This document shows positions 10,201 through 20,966 of a stretch of DNA of 64,000 nucleotides, piece by piece; within the stretch, counting starts at the first letter, position 1, and each line of letters opens with the position of its first letter. Where the stretch lies: NCBI GenBank assembly GCA_963920705.1, contig OY987225.1, positions 14,154,829-14,218,828 on the forward strand. The letters run 5' to 3'. The position numbers and the translations under genes are program-made. Source of the stretch: Odiellus spinosus. Lineage: Eukaryota > Arthropoda > Arachnida > Opiliones > Phalangiidae. The notes under the pieces were generated by a model. It saw nothing but the letters and a program-made list of their open reading frames with translations. It did no database searches and was not told the origin of the DNA.

Positions 10201-12549
10201 TTAACAAAGCTTACCCCAATTTTTTACGCAGATGCTCCCTGGTTCAATATTTAACTTTCCTCTTTTTTTAATGTAGAAGCTTTCTTTAAAAATGCGTTTA
10301 TAAAAATTATTTTCTGTACAGACTATTTTAATTTCGTTCCAGTTTATAGAGTGTTTAGGGTGATTTGATAGATGAAGGGGAAGTGCTTGCGTCACATCTT
10401 TTTTGCAAATATAGTTTTTATGTTCAGTTAATCGTTTTTTAAGGATTCTCTGTGTGTGGCCTATATATTTTTCATTACAATCACATGGGATTTCGTATAC
10501 AACCCCGGAAGTCTCTAAGGTATCAGTTTTAGGTCTATTTTTTAACAATAATGAGCTTAGTGTATTATTACGTCTATTGATAAGTTTAACATCGATATTT
10601 TTTAATTGTCTCTTAGTTTTTTCGGATATACCTTTTACATATGGTAGGACTAGATAATTTTCATCGTTTTTGTCATCTTTTATTAATTTTGAATTCTCTA
10701 CTATGTTCGCGTTAAAAATATCTCTAATCATTTTTAATGGGTAACCATAATTTACTGTGTTTCGTATAAATTTTTATCAATTTGAGGTTTATCAGACAGC
10801 TTCTCAATTTTATATTTAATACTTTTAATTAAACCTATTTTAATTTTCTCACTATGTGAAGAATTATAATTTAAATAAATTTTTGCGTGTGTTGGTTTTT
10901 GATACATCACGAAATCTAAGTGGTTTACATTTCTATTTAATCTTACATCTAGAAACGGGATTGACTTATTTATCTCAATTTCGTTTGTAAATTGGATATC
11001 GATATCGAATGAATTGGCTATTCTGTTTAGATGTTCACTTTCTAACGTTTTATTTTTAACACAAATTATATCATCCATAAATCTATTCCAAAGTTTGAGT
11101 TTGTTTTTGACCTCTGGATGATCAATTATTTGTGTTTCTAGATGTTCGAGATAAAGGTTAGCTATAAACCCTGAAATTGAATTGCCCATTGCTAAACCTT
11201 GTACTTGTTTGTAGTACTTATCCTTGTATTGGAAATAGATATTAGTGATACAGAGATTACATAACTTAATAATGGTGTTTATTGATAAGTTTGTTCTAGA
11301 ATTTAGGGTTTTGTCCTCTTTTAGTCTCTCTTCTAGCACCGTAAGCGCTTTTACTATTGGAACCTTTCTATATAAGTTGACTACATCTAAACTTACTAGC
11401 TCATCATTTTCATCGATTAAGCAATTTTTTTAAATTTTCGACTAATTCATACGAATTTTTTACGGAATGTCCATTATCCCCTACCAATGGTTTTATAATT
11501 TTAACTAATTCTTTAGCTGAAGCATACGTGGCACTATTAATAGAGGAAACAATTATTCTAAAGGGTTTCTTAATTTTATGTAGCTTAATTAAGCCATACA
11601 CAAAAGGTGTCTTTAGTGTAGAAGTATAATATTTAAATCTGTTATTTTTATCAATTTCTCCGCTTTTGACTGCGTCGTTTATCAATAGACGTAATTTCTT
11701 ATCAATTGAATCACCTGGGTTGGTTTTTAGCAATTGATAATCATTCGAATCTAACACTTCTATCATTTTTTCATCATAATCAATTAGGTTCATTATTACA
11801 ATTTTCCCTCCTTTATCTGCCTTTAGAATTTTAATTGTTTTATCTTTCATAAGCATAGATAGTGCTTGTTTTTCTAATTTTGAGAGATTTTCTGAACGTG
11901 GAGTTTTTGTGAAATTTGTTTTTATTAAATTTCTGATATCTTGTTTTAATTCATCCGGCACCGCTAAACTTCTAAGTTGATTTTCTACGTCAGCCGCTAA
12001 GTCTAGAATGTCTATTTTTTTGTTAATTGGCGCAAAACCTAATCCTCTGGCTAATACGTTTAATTCTGCTTCTGATAACTTACGATTTGATAAGTTTATA
12101 ACGGAGTCAATATTTACTTTGGTTTTCTTATTAAATTGTTCATCAAGTTTAAACTTTAATAAGTTTTGAAATTTTTTGTAGTAGAGTAGCTTGAAACGTT
12201 CATGTTCCGTTTGAGATTCACGGAATATATTGTTTATAAGTATATCTGCGGTTTCATAGTCTAGCCATTTATAGATTTTGCTTTCATACAGTTCGTACTC
12301 ACGTGCCAGAGCGTTTCGTTGATATCTCGTATCTTTTAAGGCGTCATTAAGAATTGATTTCTCCAGTCTTTCTTTGCGGATCCGTGTTTTCTGTGAGGTC
12401 AGCTTTGTCTTGCACCGAAAAGTTTTAGGTAAAACGTCGTTGTCTCTGCATTTAGTCAGAAAGGTTAATTGATTTGATGTCTTCGTATATTTGAACTTTA
12501 AATTCCTAGTTCTATAATAAAGGGACACGTCTCGACTGTCCAAGTTATA
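10201..12549 (-). pseudogene. PLE1 reverse transcriptase and GIY-YIG endonuclease
   Basis: Three adjoining minus-strand frames. Positions 12549-11410 hold the N-terminal part with LSEAELNVLARGLGFAP and FVYGLIKLHKIKKPFRIIVS, typical of the Penelope pre-finger and finger region. Positions 11339-10752 hold the palm: GLAMGNSISGFIANLYLEHL, then the catalytic NRFMDDII and SIPFLDVRLNR. Positions 10731-10201 hold the linker LPYVKGISEKTKRQLKNIDV and the GIY-YIG nuclease GVVYEIPCDCNEKYIGHTQR with downstream KRLTEHK. No convincing ATG lies near the 5' end, so the start is unknown. Two frame changes separate the three pieces, so this copy is probably not functional. Confidence 0.8.
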
Positions 12550-12597
12550 ATCGTGAATTTTAAAAACGTGGACACAATGGTTTTTAAAATTCACGAT
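12550..12597 (-). repeat. terminal 18-bp hairpin of PLE1
   Basis: ATCGTGAATTTTAAAAAC at 12550-12567 is perfectly complementary to 12580-12597, with a 12-base loop. The outer base is exactly the last base before the flanking AATAAAGATTA repeat, so the hairpin caps the element's 5' end. Confidence 0.75.
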
Positions 12598-12837
12598 AAT
12601 AAAGATTAGATATAAATCCGCATTCAGACGTATCAAAGAAAAATTAAGATTCAATATAAAGCCGCGTACACACGGGTATCCAAGATAAATACATAACGAT
12701 TAGATATAAAGCCGCTTTCACACGAGTATCCAAGATAAATTAATAAAGATTAGATATAAAGCCGCTTTCACACGGGTATCCAAGATAAATTAATAAAGAT
12801 TAGATATAAAGACGCGTTCACAAGTAGCCAAGTTGAA
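12598..12837 (+). repeat. ~50-bp tandem array, right part
   Basis: Four to five copies of the same unit as at 9560-9972 (CACGGGTATCCAAGATAAAT). The last copy runs straight into the 18-bp minisatellite near 12837. Confidence 0.8.
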
Positions 12838-14282
12838 AAACATGGTTTGAAAAACGTGGTTTGAAAAACAAACATGGTTTGAAAAACAAACATGGTTTGA
12901 AAAACAAACATGGTTTGAAAAACAAACATGGTTTGAAAAACAAACATGGTTTGAAAAACAAACATGGTTTGAAAAACAAACATGGTTTGAAAAACAAACA
13001 TGGTTTGAAAAACAAACATGGTTTGAAAAACAAACATGGTTTGAAAAACAAACATGGTTTGAAAAACAAACATGGTTTGAAAAACAAACATGGTTTGAAA
13101 AACAAACATGGTTTGAAAAACAAACATGGTTTGAAAAACAAACATGGTTTGAAAAACAAACATGGTTTGAAAAACAAACATGGTTTGAAAAACAAACATG
13201 GTTTGAAAAACAAACATGGTTTGAAAAACAAACATGGTTTGAAAAACAAACATGGTTCGAAAAACAAACATGGTTCGAAAAACAAACATGGTTCGAAAAA
13301 CAAACATGGTTCGAAAAACAAACATGGTTCGAAAAACAAACATGGTTCGAAAAACAAACATGGTTCGAAAAACAAACATGGTTCGAAAAACAAACATGGT
13401 TCGAAAAACAAACATGGTTCGAAAAACAAACATGGTTCGAAAAACAAACATGGTTCGAAAAACAAACATGGTTCGAAAAACAAACATGGTTCGAAAAACA
13501 AACATGGTTCGAAAAACAAACATGGTTCGAAAAACAAACATGGTTCGAAAAACAAACATGGTTCGAAAAACAAACATGGTTCGAAAAACAAACATGGTTC
13601 GAAAAACAAACATGGTTCGAAAAACAAACATGGTTCGAAAAACAAACATGGTTCGAAAAACAAACATGGTTCGAAAAACAAACATGGTTCGAAAAACAAA
13701 CATGGTTCGAAAAACAAACATGGTTCGAAAAACAAACATGGTTCGAAAAACAAACATGGTTCGAAAAACAAACATGGTTCGAAAAACAAACATGGTTCGA
13801 AAAACAAACATGGTTCGAAAAACAAACATGGTTCGAAAAACAAACATGGTTCGAAAAACAAACATGGTTCGAAAAACAAACATGGTTCGAAAAACAAACA
13901 TGGTTCGAAAAACAAACATGGTTCGAAAAACAAACATGGTTCGAAAAACAAACATGGTTCGAAAAACAAACATGGTTCGAAAAACAAACATGGTTCGAAA
14001 AACAAACATGGTTCGAAAAACAAACATGGTTCGAAAAACAAACATGGTTCGAAAAACAAACATGGTTCGAAAAACAAACATGGTTCGAAAAACAAACATG
14101 GTTCGAAAAACAAACATGGTTCGAAAAACAAACATGGTTCGAAAAACAAACATGGTTCGAAAAACAAACATGGTTTGAAAAAACAAACATGGTTTGAAAA
14201 ACAAACATGGTTTGAAAAACAAACATGGTTTGAAAAACAAACATGGTTTGAAAAAACAAACATGGTTTGAAAAACATGGTTT
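12838..14282 (+). repeat. 18-bp minisatellite, about 80 copies
   Basis: The unit is AAACAAACATGGTTTGAA with a GGTTCG variant. About 22 copies of the T variant (to ~13254), about 51 uninterrupted copies of the C variant (~13255-14165), then a short mixed block again with the T variant. Copies within each block look identical. Because 18 is a multiple of three, several frames stay open on both strands and encode six-residue repeats such as KNKHGS. I regard these frames as by-products. Confidence 0.97.
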
Positions 14283-14532
14283 AAAAACTTTACGCAACTT
14301 CGTGTTTAAAGGAATCTCGAAACGCCATTCAAATTGTTCAAAGAGCGTTTATGCATGCATAACAAGCCCCTGCTATAGCATCATTCTTTTCAGCCTCTTC
14401 TACAATGTCATGGGTCTAGCTATTCCTATGGGCTTGGCCATCTTGTTAGGTTCTGTATTGAATCATAAAAGAGCTTATAATTGCATAGTTCCTTCAAGCT
14501 TGGCTTCTTTTCTTGTTCAGCTTACCACGCTA

Positions 14533-14534
<2 letters not shown>

Positions 14535-14567
<33 letters not shown>

Positions 14568-14870
14568 TTAATGGTGCGTAACAGTGATGTTTTTGCACCC
14601 GTACGGGGGGCTAAGTTCATAGCCACAAGCGATGGGGAGTCAGTTGAGTTTAGAAACTACGCAGGTATGAGGACTGGGAATTGCCTACCCAACGGATGGA
14701 GAAGGGAAAGGGGAAGAGGAAGTACCATGCCGTAGCGGACCATTCGCAACACTCCCTATGGACAAGGGACCTGCGATTCGATCAGGACAATACCCAGACC
14801 TTGCCACTGAGACGCCAGTTTACAGGAGTGCGCCACCACTCCCGGCCAGCTTCCCACGCTATTAATATTA
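14535..14870 (-). mobile_element. poly(T)-headed retroposon-like segment
   Basis: A run of 32 T at 14535-14566 adjoins about 300 bases of balanced GC content unlike the AT-rich flanks. This looks like a minus-strand SINE or LINE 3' end with its poly(A) tail read as T. I see no clear tRNA-type A or B box and cannot name the family. Positions 14283-14534 show nothing. Confidence 0.35.
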
Positions 14871-16140
14871 AATTTTGAGCTGTCCTAAATGAAGTAATAA
14901 TGTTTCTTAACCCAAAATCCATTTTAAAACAGGGTTCGAGTCACATAAGATCAATGTTGATTGGTTTTGCAATAAGCAGTTGTTACACCATATTTTCTCC
15001 ATCAACGCTGAATGGTTGATAAAGATGCCGCGCACTTGAAAACAATTCCATTTTGACGTCACGCCCTCACTACAAAGCAGACACGCAGTAGGTTTATACT
15101 TAAAGATATGGCCCAAGGCAGAAACAAGCAGCCACTTAATCCAGGGACAATACACAGATCGGCAAAAGTTATCCAATCCGTAAGGTTCTGAATGTCCTGC
15201 CTCAACATGGTGTTACCATTACATTAGATAATGCCTTCCAAGGGACTATTCTCAAATCTTGTATTGTTTGTTGTGATGGTAAGTTCCATTGTGGGATGTT
15301 TAAAAACATTGAATACCGCACATTTAATTCTTACAGTGTTACGTATTTGAAACGAAACAATAATAACCTATTCAATGAGGATGAACTAGTGCCATTCCTC
15401 CTTTTTTTTTTTCATGAGAGTTATTTTTCAATTTAAATTTGCGTGGGGAAATCGATTATAGACAATAACCTATTGGTTTTGTTATTTAATATTTACTTTT
15501 ATCATATTTATACTAGCTTTAATACTTTAAATAATTAAACAATTTCATTTAATGTTTCATTCAAGCCATATTAAATAGTTTAAATTAGACGTCAGAATCA
15601 AGCTCACATTTCAGTACGTATCGTATAATCTATACACAAGAAAATGTGTAAGTTTACCGATGTACCTTCTAAATTAACAAACTGATTCTGATTTGAGATA
15701 TATAAACTATTTATATAAAATTATTATGAATATTTACAGTGTTTTCGGACAAGCCGTTAATCTTTTTCCTAATTTCATTAATAAAATAGTTGTATTACAT
15801 CATTTAGTTTTTTGGCAAAAGCTTTTTTGTTGTACAAAAGTATTGTACGATTATTAATTTTTCCGAATCACAAAGCTTTCAATTTTGTATTTTTATATAG
15901 TTATTATTTTCATTTTATATAATTACATTTATAAATTCGAAAATTAGAATCACACGAACTACGCACTATAGTTTTAATTAGATTACAAATCAAGAAAAGT
16001 AACAAACTAAAAATTATATTAAGTTTCAATGAGAGAAGTTTTGCATAAGTAACATTTTGTTAAAGAATCACCAAGAACTGTTTACCCCCAAAAAATAATA
16101 TTATAATTATTATAATATAATAATTATAATGAGATAATTT
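14871..16140. other. no gene seen; AT-rich DNA
   Basis: Only short chance frames. The stretch 15420-16140 is very AT-rich, with an ATTATAAT palindromic patch at 16098-16130. Confidence 0.5.
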
Positions 16141-16298
16141 GACGAATTCGGAATATCAATACTCATAAACCAACTTCCAGGTTCTTGGCCATTGGGGTAG
16201 AAATATGATGAATTATCACTCCTACATATATACACATGTATTACACCCTCTGCCTAGGAGGGACAAGACAGCGCGAGGGGAGGGGTTCCGAATTCGTC
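16141..16298. mobile_element. 158-bp MITE-like inverted repeat
   Basis: GACGAATTCGGAA at 16141-16153 is the exact complement of TTCCGAATTCGTC at 16286-16298. It is non-coding. Confidence 0.5.
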
Positions 16299-16335
16299 TT
16301 ATACTCTTTGTTGGTGGTGTAGACATATTTTTGGG

Positions 16336-16692
16336 TTTTAAAGGCCCTATCTGCTCTTACATTATGCACACAGACTCTTTTTGACTGTACATTTGGTTAT
16401 GGCCAACGGTAAGCTTGAAAAGAAGGCCACTGTAGAAGGGATTTAAAAATCGCATATAGTCCCTTTAAAGATAATATCCGCATTATCTGTTCATTCAAAG
16501 TTCGGTGGTGTGGTTGCCGGGACAAATACAACTGTTTGCATTTGTTCAGACATACACATACATAGGCTATGTCTCTGTGGTTACCTACAACTCTTTGTTG
16601 CGAAATATTATTCTTATTATAATAGGTAATATTAGGTAAGGTTATTTTCAATGGGTACATTCTTTAACATAGAGCAGATAGAGCCTTTAAAG
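16336..16692. mobile_element. MITE, TTTAAAGGCCCTATCTGCTC ends
   Basis: The left end TTTTAAAGGCCCTATCTGCTC-like stretch pairs with GAGCAGATAGAGCCTTTAAA at 16672-16691. The inner copy 16336-16477 alone resembles the MITE at 57269-57430, so this is a composite of two related units. Confidence 0.6.
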
Positions 16693-16734
16693 GGAGAATG
16701 AAACCTAACAAGTGATTTTTTTTATTGGTCCCTA

Positions 16735-16995
16735 AACGTTTAAATAGCCCTAATCCCCAATAACATTTTTAAAATAAATTTTTAACTAGAAATAAATTTA
16801 AAACCCACCCGGTAAATAGGCTTAGGTGGATTCAAGGAGATTCTGAACTCCTCTTATTTTGGTTACCAACCAATGACATTGGTCAATACCCCTTATAAGC
16901 AAGGAATTCAGCAAATATCCACGGATCCAGCTAAGCCTATTTTAGGTTATGTTTCAAATTTATTTTTAGTTTAGTCCTATTTAAATGATAAGGAC
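16735..16995. mobile_element. short TIR element
   Basis: ACTAGAAATAAATTTAAAAC with AATAGGCTTAGGTGGAT (about 16787-16836) returns inverted at about 16925-16985 as ATCCAGCTAAGCCTATTTT with AAATTTATTTTTAGTTTAGT. Arms are about 80 percent alike. It is non-coding. Confidence 0.5.
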
Positions 16996-17174
16996 TCATG
17001 AAAATCAGTTGTTGCTAGGTTGAATTAAAGGGTAATGGGCTTATTTTTTTAATTATTATTATTATTTTGCTATTATGAGATAGAAAAAAAAACACCCTGG
17101 ATTCATACTCTCAAGTGAATCTAAATCCCATCGCTTTTGATAACATGTATTTACAGGTTAGATCATTGCTTAGT

Positions 17175-17642
17175 CAGTGTTCGTACAAAATTCTGGAATT
17201 TAATTTCCCTGACTTTTCAAGATTTTCCCTGACCATTTCTAAATAATTTCCCTGGCCAATTTAAAAAAAAAAATTCATGAATTTATTCTTACGAGCGAGC
17301 TGCAGGCAATTCTCACATTTTACTTGACATAGTTTATCAATCGGGGTCAGCTGATAGTTTACTCAGAATATGAGAAACAATTTGAATCTTTAGGCAAATA
17401 TTTTCAGTTTATAATAATAAAGTTACAACTGATTGGTAAACCAATCAAAAACAGTTCCTTGACACGTGCCAAAATATTTATTTTCTCCGACCATTTGGGC
17501 TATTTTCAAATTCCTTGACTTTTCCCTGACCTATTGGAGCAATTTTCAAATTCCTTGACTTTTCCCTGACCTATTGGAACAATTTTCAAATTCCTTGACT
17601 TTTCCCTGTTTTACAGGTTTTCCAGGTAGTGTACAAACCCTG
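17175..17642. mobile_element. MITE rich in TTCCCTGACTTTT repeats
   Basis: Ends CAGTGTTCGTACAAAATT and GTAGTGTACAAACCCTG form terminal inverted repeats. TTAGT flanks both sides (17170-17174 and 17643-17647) as a 5-bp direct repeat. The interior repeats TTCCTTGACTTTTCCCTGAC several times. Ends of the CAGxG type resemble hAT MITEs, but a 5-bp duplication is shorter than the usual 8. Confidence 0.65.
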
Positions 17643-18023
17643 TTAGTTTACCTTTTTAGGCCGACTAACATGATGTGAAATAACCATCAAGATTTTGTGC
17701 AAAGAAAATGTATTTGCATCTAGATAACCAGTAACATTACCTTAAGACAATCACATTTAAATTTTATTTTGATATGCAAAATTATTTATCGCAAATTTTA
17801 CCATGGCCACCAGGTGCCAATAATGTCATGCTTGAAGAAAGTACACCGTGATAAACGGCGGTACTATGTGAATCTTTGATTTTAAACCGAAAACTTGTAG
17901 CATTAAGAGCTCTCTATATAAGAGATACACCATAGGGCCTTCCTAAGGGTAAAACAGGGTAGACCAATGCCTTTCCGGAAGTGGGGAGAGTAGTGAGGCA
18001 AATGTCAATATTAATCCTTGTCC
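17643..18023. other. no gene seen
   Basis: AT-rich spacer between a MITE and the 3' end of MULE1. No terminal inverted repeat of MULE1 was recognised here. Confidence 0.4.
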
Positions 18024-18857
18024 TCATAAATCATATTTGAAACAACGGTTATATGTTTCATTCTGATAATTTGGGAAATTTCCGCAATTATCATGGTACC
18101 ATTTTACGCTCATCACATAATGGACGCTTTTATCAAATCCAGGACATAATTCTGCGTCGCATTTAGTCTCATCTAAGGTATTATACTTCATAAGCCATGT
18201 ACTAGTTTCCCTTTCTGTTTCAGTGTGTTTGCATGTTAATGTCAAGTTTCGAAGACTGAATGATATCTTCTGTGAACTAGAAACATCTGGCTTTGTTGTT
18301 CTTTTATTTATTTTTTTGGGGAGTTTCGAATCTATTTTTAACGAGTTTAGATAAAACGCCAATTTTCTACCCATCATAGAGGATGATGGCACTTTAGTTT
18401 TTTCTGCTTTTAGAATTGAAAAAAAGTAGTACAAAATGTAAACGCCACAGTCATTCGTATTGTGCTCCTGCATAGGGCAATCATTGCTCATTTCTAAAGC
18501 CCATTCATCGTGCTTGAAATTTAATTTTGCAATGTCAAATGTGACAATAACAAAGCTTAAGAGAGTTTTAATATGTTTACGAATAACTTCGGGGTTTGTG
18601 TGTAGTCCGTCTAAAACGCGTATTTTTTTTTTAAAATTGATCAAACCTAAAAACCAATGTCCTCCAGACTTATTTAAAATTTCTAATGGAAATAGGACTA
18701 CTAAAATATCCTTATTGGCAGCTTCATTATTTTTAAGGAACATGTAAGTAACAAGGTCAGGCTTATGAATCATTCCATGCAGTGCTTTGTGCAAGTTCAC
18801 AAACATACCACTTTCTACCACTAATACTTGTTGTTCAGCATTAAGGGCTTTCAACAT
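18024..18857 (-). CDS. C48 (Ulp1/SENP-like) cysteine protease domain of MULE1
   Basis: A 277-residue frame. The catalytic set of the Ulp1 family is visible in order: His in KSGGHWFLG (near residue 67), Asp in IRVLDGLHT (near 84), Gln and Cys in CPMQEHNTNDCGVYILYY (near 128 and 137). Family members cleave SUMO or related modifiers. The C-terminal ~70 residues hold a Cys/His cluster (TKCDAELCPGF, then VKWYHDNCG and NRCF) that resembles a degenerate PHD finger, as in MULE3. An in-frame stop lies just upstream, separating it from the linker at 18861-19835. Known MULE-protease fusions make a transposon role likelier than a host deSUMOylase. The substrate is unknown. Confidence 0.75.
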   Translation of the reverse strand: MLKALNAEQQVLVVESGMFVNLHKALHGMIHKPDLVTYMFLKNNEAANKDILVVLFPLEILNKSGGHWFLGLINFKKKIRVLDGLHTNPEVIRKHIKTLLSFVIVTFDIAKLNFKHDEWALEMSNDCPMQEHNTNDCGVYILYYFFSILKAEKTKVPSSSMMGRKLAFYLNSLKIDSKLPKKINKRTTKPDVSSSQKISFSLRNLTLTCKHTETERETSTWLMKYNTLDETKCDAELCPGFDKSVHYVMSVKWYHDNCGNFPNYQNETYNRCFKYDL

Positions 18858-18860
18858 ATT

Positions 18861-19835
18861 TTACATACAATTTTGTAAAAGGAAACTGCTTATAGGTTGA
18901 TTTAGATTGAGAGTCTTAGTTTGTTCATCTAATTCGAAATCTTCGTATCTTACAAACTTCTGGACATCTTCATATTCCAAAACCAACTTGTTGGTGGAAG
19001 ATGAGCCAGAAGTGGTCAGTGGTGATGAAGTGGTTAATATTATTTTAGGGTTGGCTTCTTCAATACCAAGGTTTGCAAGGAGAGTTTTTTCGGAGCCTAT
19101 TTGAATTTCTTCTTTTTTTTTCAATGCCACGCTATTATGATTAGTATCTGTTTCTTTGTTTCCAGGAAGACGAGTCTCAGCGGAACAAGTGTTGGAACAG
19201 CTAAATTCTGATGAAGAACTCGATATTATTTCCATTTCGGTTTCTTTGATGCCTCTTTCCTCAAGCTTGTTAATAAGGTTTGCAAGGCGAGTATTCTCTT
19301 CTATTTTTTCCAATGTCAGTGTATCCAGTACAACATCAGTTGGTTTTTCATCAGGAATAGTAATTTTTTCATGTTGTTCGGATTTTAGAAGTAAATTACT
19401 ATCTTTAGATTGAACAATTTGTTCACTAGCTTCTGACGAAGAGCTTGATGTTATTTCCGTGTCGACTTTTTTGATACCTCGTTCTTGAAGCTTGTTAATA
19501 AGGTTTGCAAGGCGAGTATTCTCAGAGCCTATTTTAACGTCTTCAATCTTTTGCAATTTCACTGTATCCTGAACTATATCAGTTAGTTTTTCGTCAGGAA
19601 TAGGAACATTTTGATGTTGTTCAGATTTTGAAAGTAAATTGTTATCCTTTGATTGAACTATCTGTTCAATTTTTTCAGCCATGATATTTGTAGGCAATGA
19701 TGGCCCGGATTTATCAGAGGTCTTTCCTTGTACCAAGATTGGACTTTTATCTGTGATAGGCATGACTGATTGCTCACATTCTGTATTTGTTAAAGACGTT
19801 TCAGTTGGGCCTTCATTATTAACATCAATATCCAT
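18861..19835 (-). CDS. repeat-rich linker of MULE1
   Basis: A 324-residue frame of low complexity between the transposase core and the protease. An ~80-residue unit is repeated about 2.5 times. It begins IVQSKDxNLLxKSEQH, passes IPDEKxTD, and ends ENTRLANLINKL, ERGIK and a run of five Ser plus Glu. It is probably an unstructured spacer. It is joined to the transposase part through a run of eight A near 19857, where the frame changes, and it stops four bases before the protease frame. No enzyme motif is seen. Confidence 0.6.
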   Translation of the reverse strand: MDIDVNNEGPTETSLTNTECEQSVMPITDKSPILVQGKTSDKSGPSLPTNIMAEKIEQIVQSKDNNLLSKSEQHQNVPIPDEKLTDIVQDTVKLQKIEDVKIGSENTRLANLINKLQERGIKKVDTEITSSSSSEASEQIVQSKDSNLLLKSEQHEKITIPDEKPTDVVLDTLTLEKIEENTRLANLINKLEERGIKETEMEIISSSSSEFSCSNTCSAETRLPGNKETDTNHNSVALKKKEEIQIGSEKTLLANLGIEEANPKIILTTSSPLTTSGSSSTNKLVLEYEDVQKFVRYEDFELDEQTKTLNLNQPISSFLLQNCM

Positions 19836-19848
19836 TACTATGCTTTCA

Positions 19849-20906
19849 TTAAACTTTTTTTTCCAGCGCTTCTTGTTTTATAGGCATGGGAGGTTGAACA
19901 GAAATATCAACATCCATCTCGCTGGTTTCATCTTTAGTAGTGTTTTTCGTTATTGATTCCGAAGTATTCAAAGTCAAATCTGGGCAATTGTTTGATTCAG
20001 AGTAGCTTGGTAAGGACACAACGGGTTTGTTAATTTGGTACTCTGTTTTAGCCATTTCGCTTATTTTTGTATTGTTTAAAGATGGAACAGCTGCTAGATG
20101 TTCATCACAGACATTACCGTCCATTCGTTTCGGTATTATTGGATCATTTTCAGAAATATCAATCGTTTTTATATATTCGAGGCCATTAAATTTTTCACTC
20201 CAGGTCATGCTAAACACTTTGTATAATTCATCGAATTTTTCTACAGTCTCGCAATTTATCAAATCACTGATATGTTCGGAATATAATTTTTTATCCGCTG
20301 CATTTGCATCTGTTTTCGCAATCCAATCTGTGACATTTCTCTTTAAATGGTTATGACAAAACAACAGGTTCTGTCGGGCAACTTCACAACTATTTGAAAT
20401 GGCTTTTATCAAGCCAATTTCTCTGTCACAAATAATTGGCACATTCTGCCCGTATTGTCCAGTTCCAACATGGGGGCAACAAAATTTTTGAAGAAATGAG
20501 CATGAGTAGTCTTGAATTTGCGATCATGCATCATACAAAACACCGGTATTAATGGGTTTCCTACAATTTCTGTATTTTTCATTGCAACTACAGAAACGTA
20601 AAAATTTCCAACTTCAAAAGTTGTGTCATAAGAAATAACCTGTTCGATGTCAGGGTCTTCAAACGAAGCTCTCAACAAACGTTTGGACAGCTCTAAGACC
20701 TCTGGAACAGTAAAAATGATATTGAAATTTTCAATGTAGGATATACACAATATCATATTTTTAAATGGCCCATTGCCTAGTTCAATCAAATTGTAGTAAG
20801 CGTCATTAGATATTTTGTTCTCTTCATCTACTCTGTGCTTAAAGTTTTGGGCCTGTTTCAAGTTTCTTGCTCCAAGATCTTCGATATCTTGGTGAACAAC
20901 TTGCAA
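19849..20906 (-). pseudogene. MULE1 DDE transposase core, incomplete
   Basis: Two minus-strand frames. Positions 20906-20409 carry the first catalytic Asp in VISYDTTFEVGNFYVSVVA and the following IPVFCMMHDRKFKTTHAHFF. Positions 20442-19849 carry the second Asp in VPIICDREIGLIKAI and the CHNHLKRNV motif. A frame change lies between them near 20445. After the second motif the sequence drifts into a low-complexity Ser/Asn/Thr region. I find neither the third catalytic Glu nor a SWIM finger, both of which MULE2 or MULE3 suggest should follow. The enzyme would cut and join transposon ends in the nucleus. This copy should not. Confidence 0.7.
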
Positions 20907-20966
20907 TTCTTGGTCACCAAATGTTTTAGATTTACTATTTTTTTTTTCAGTTTCATCTAAGATTTA

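Larger units (their letters stand above)
9973..12597 (-). mobile_element. Penelope-like element 1 (PLE1), near full length
   Basis: A 2,625-base minus-strand element with reverse transcriptase followed by a GIY-YIG endonuclease, the defining order of endonuclease-bearing Penelope elements. An 11-bp direct repeat, AATAAAGATTA, lies at both borders (9962-9972 and 12598-12608). It may be a target-site duplication. It may also be partly fortuitous, because the target is a tandem array containing the same bases. The 5' end closes with an 18-bp hairpin. The reading frame is interrupted about twice. Penelope elements prime from a nick made by their own endonuclease. Confidence 0.8.

Noticed and set aside
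12838-14282. CRISPR-like array
   Set aside because: Units are contiguous with no spacers, and the genome is eukaryotic.
12768-14297. Frames of 300-510 codons on both strands with six-residue repeats
   Set aside because: An 18-bp period keeps several frames open at once. No unique coding sequence or signal surrounds them.
14535-14566. T-run as a transcription terminator
   Set aside because: It is much longer than a Pol III terminator and adjoins a retroposon-like segment, so a reversed poly(A) tail explains it better.
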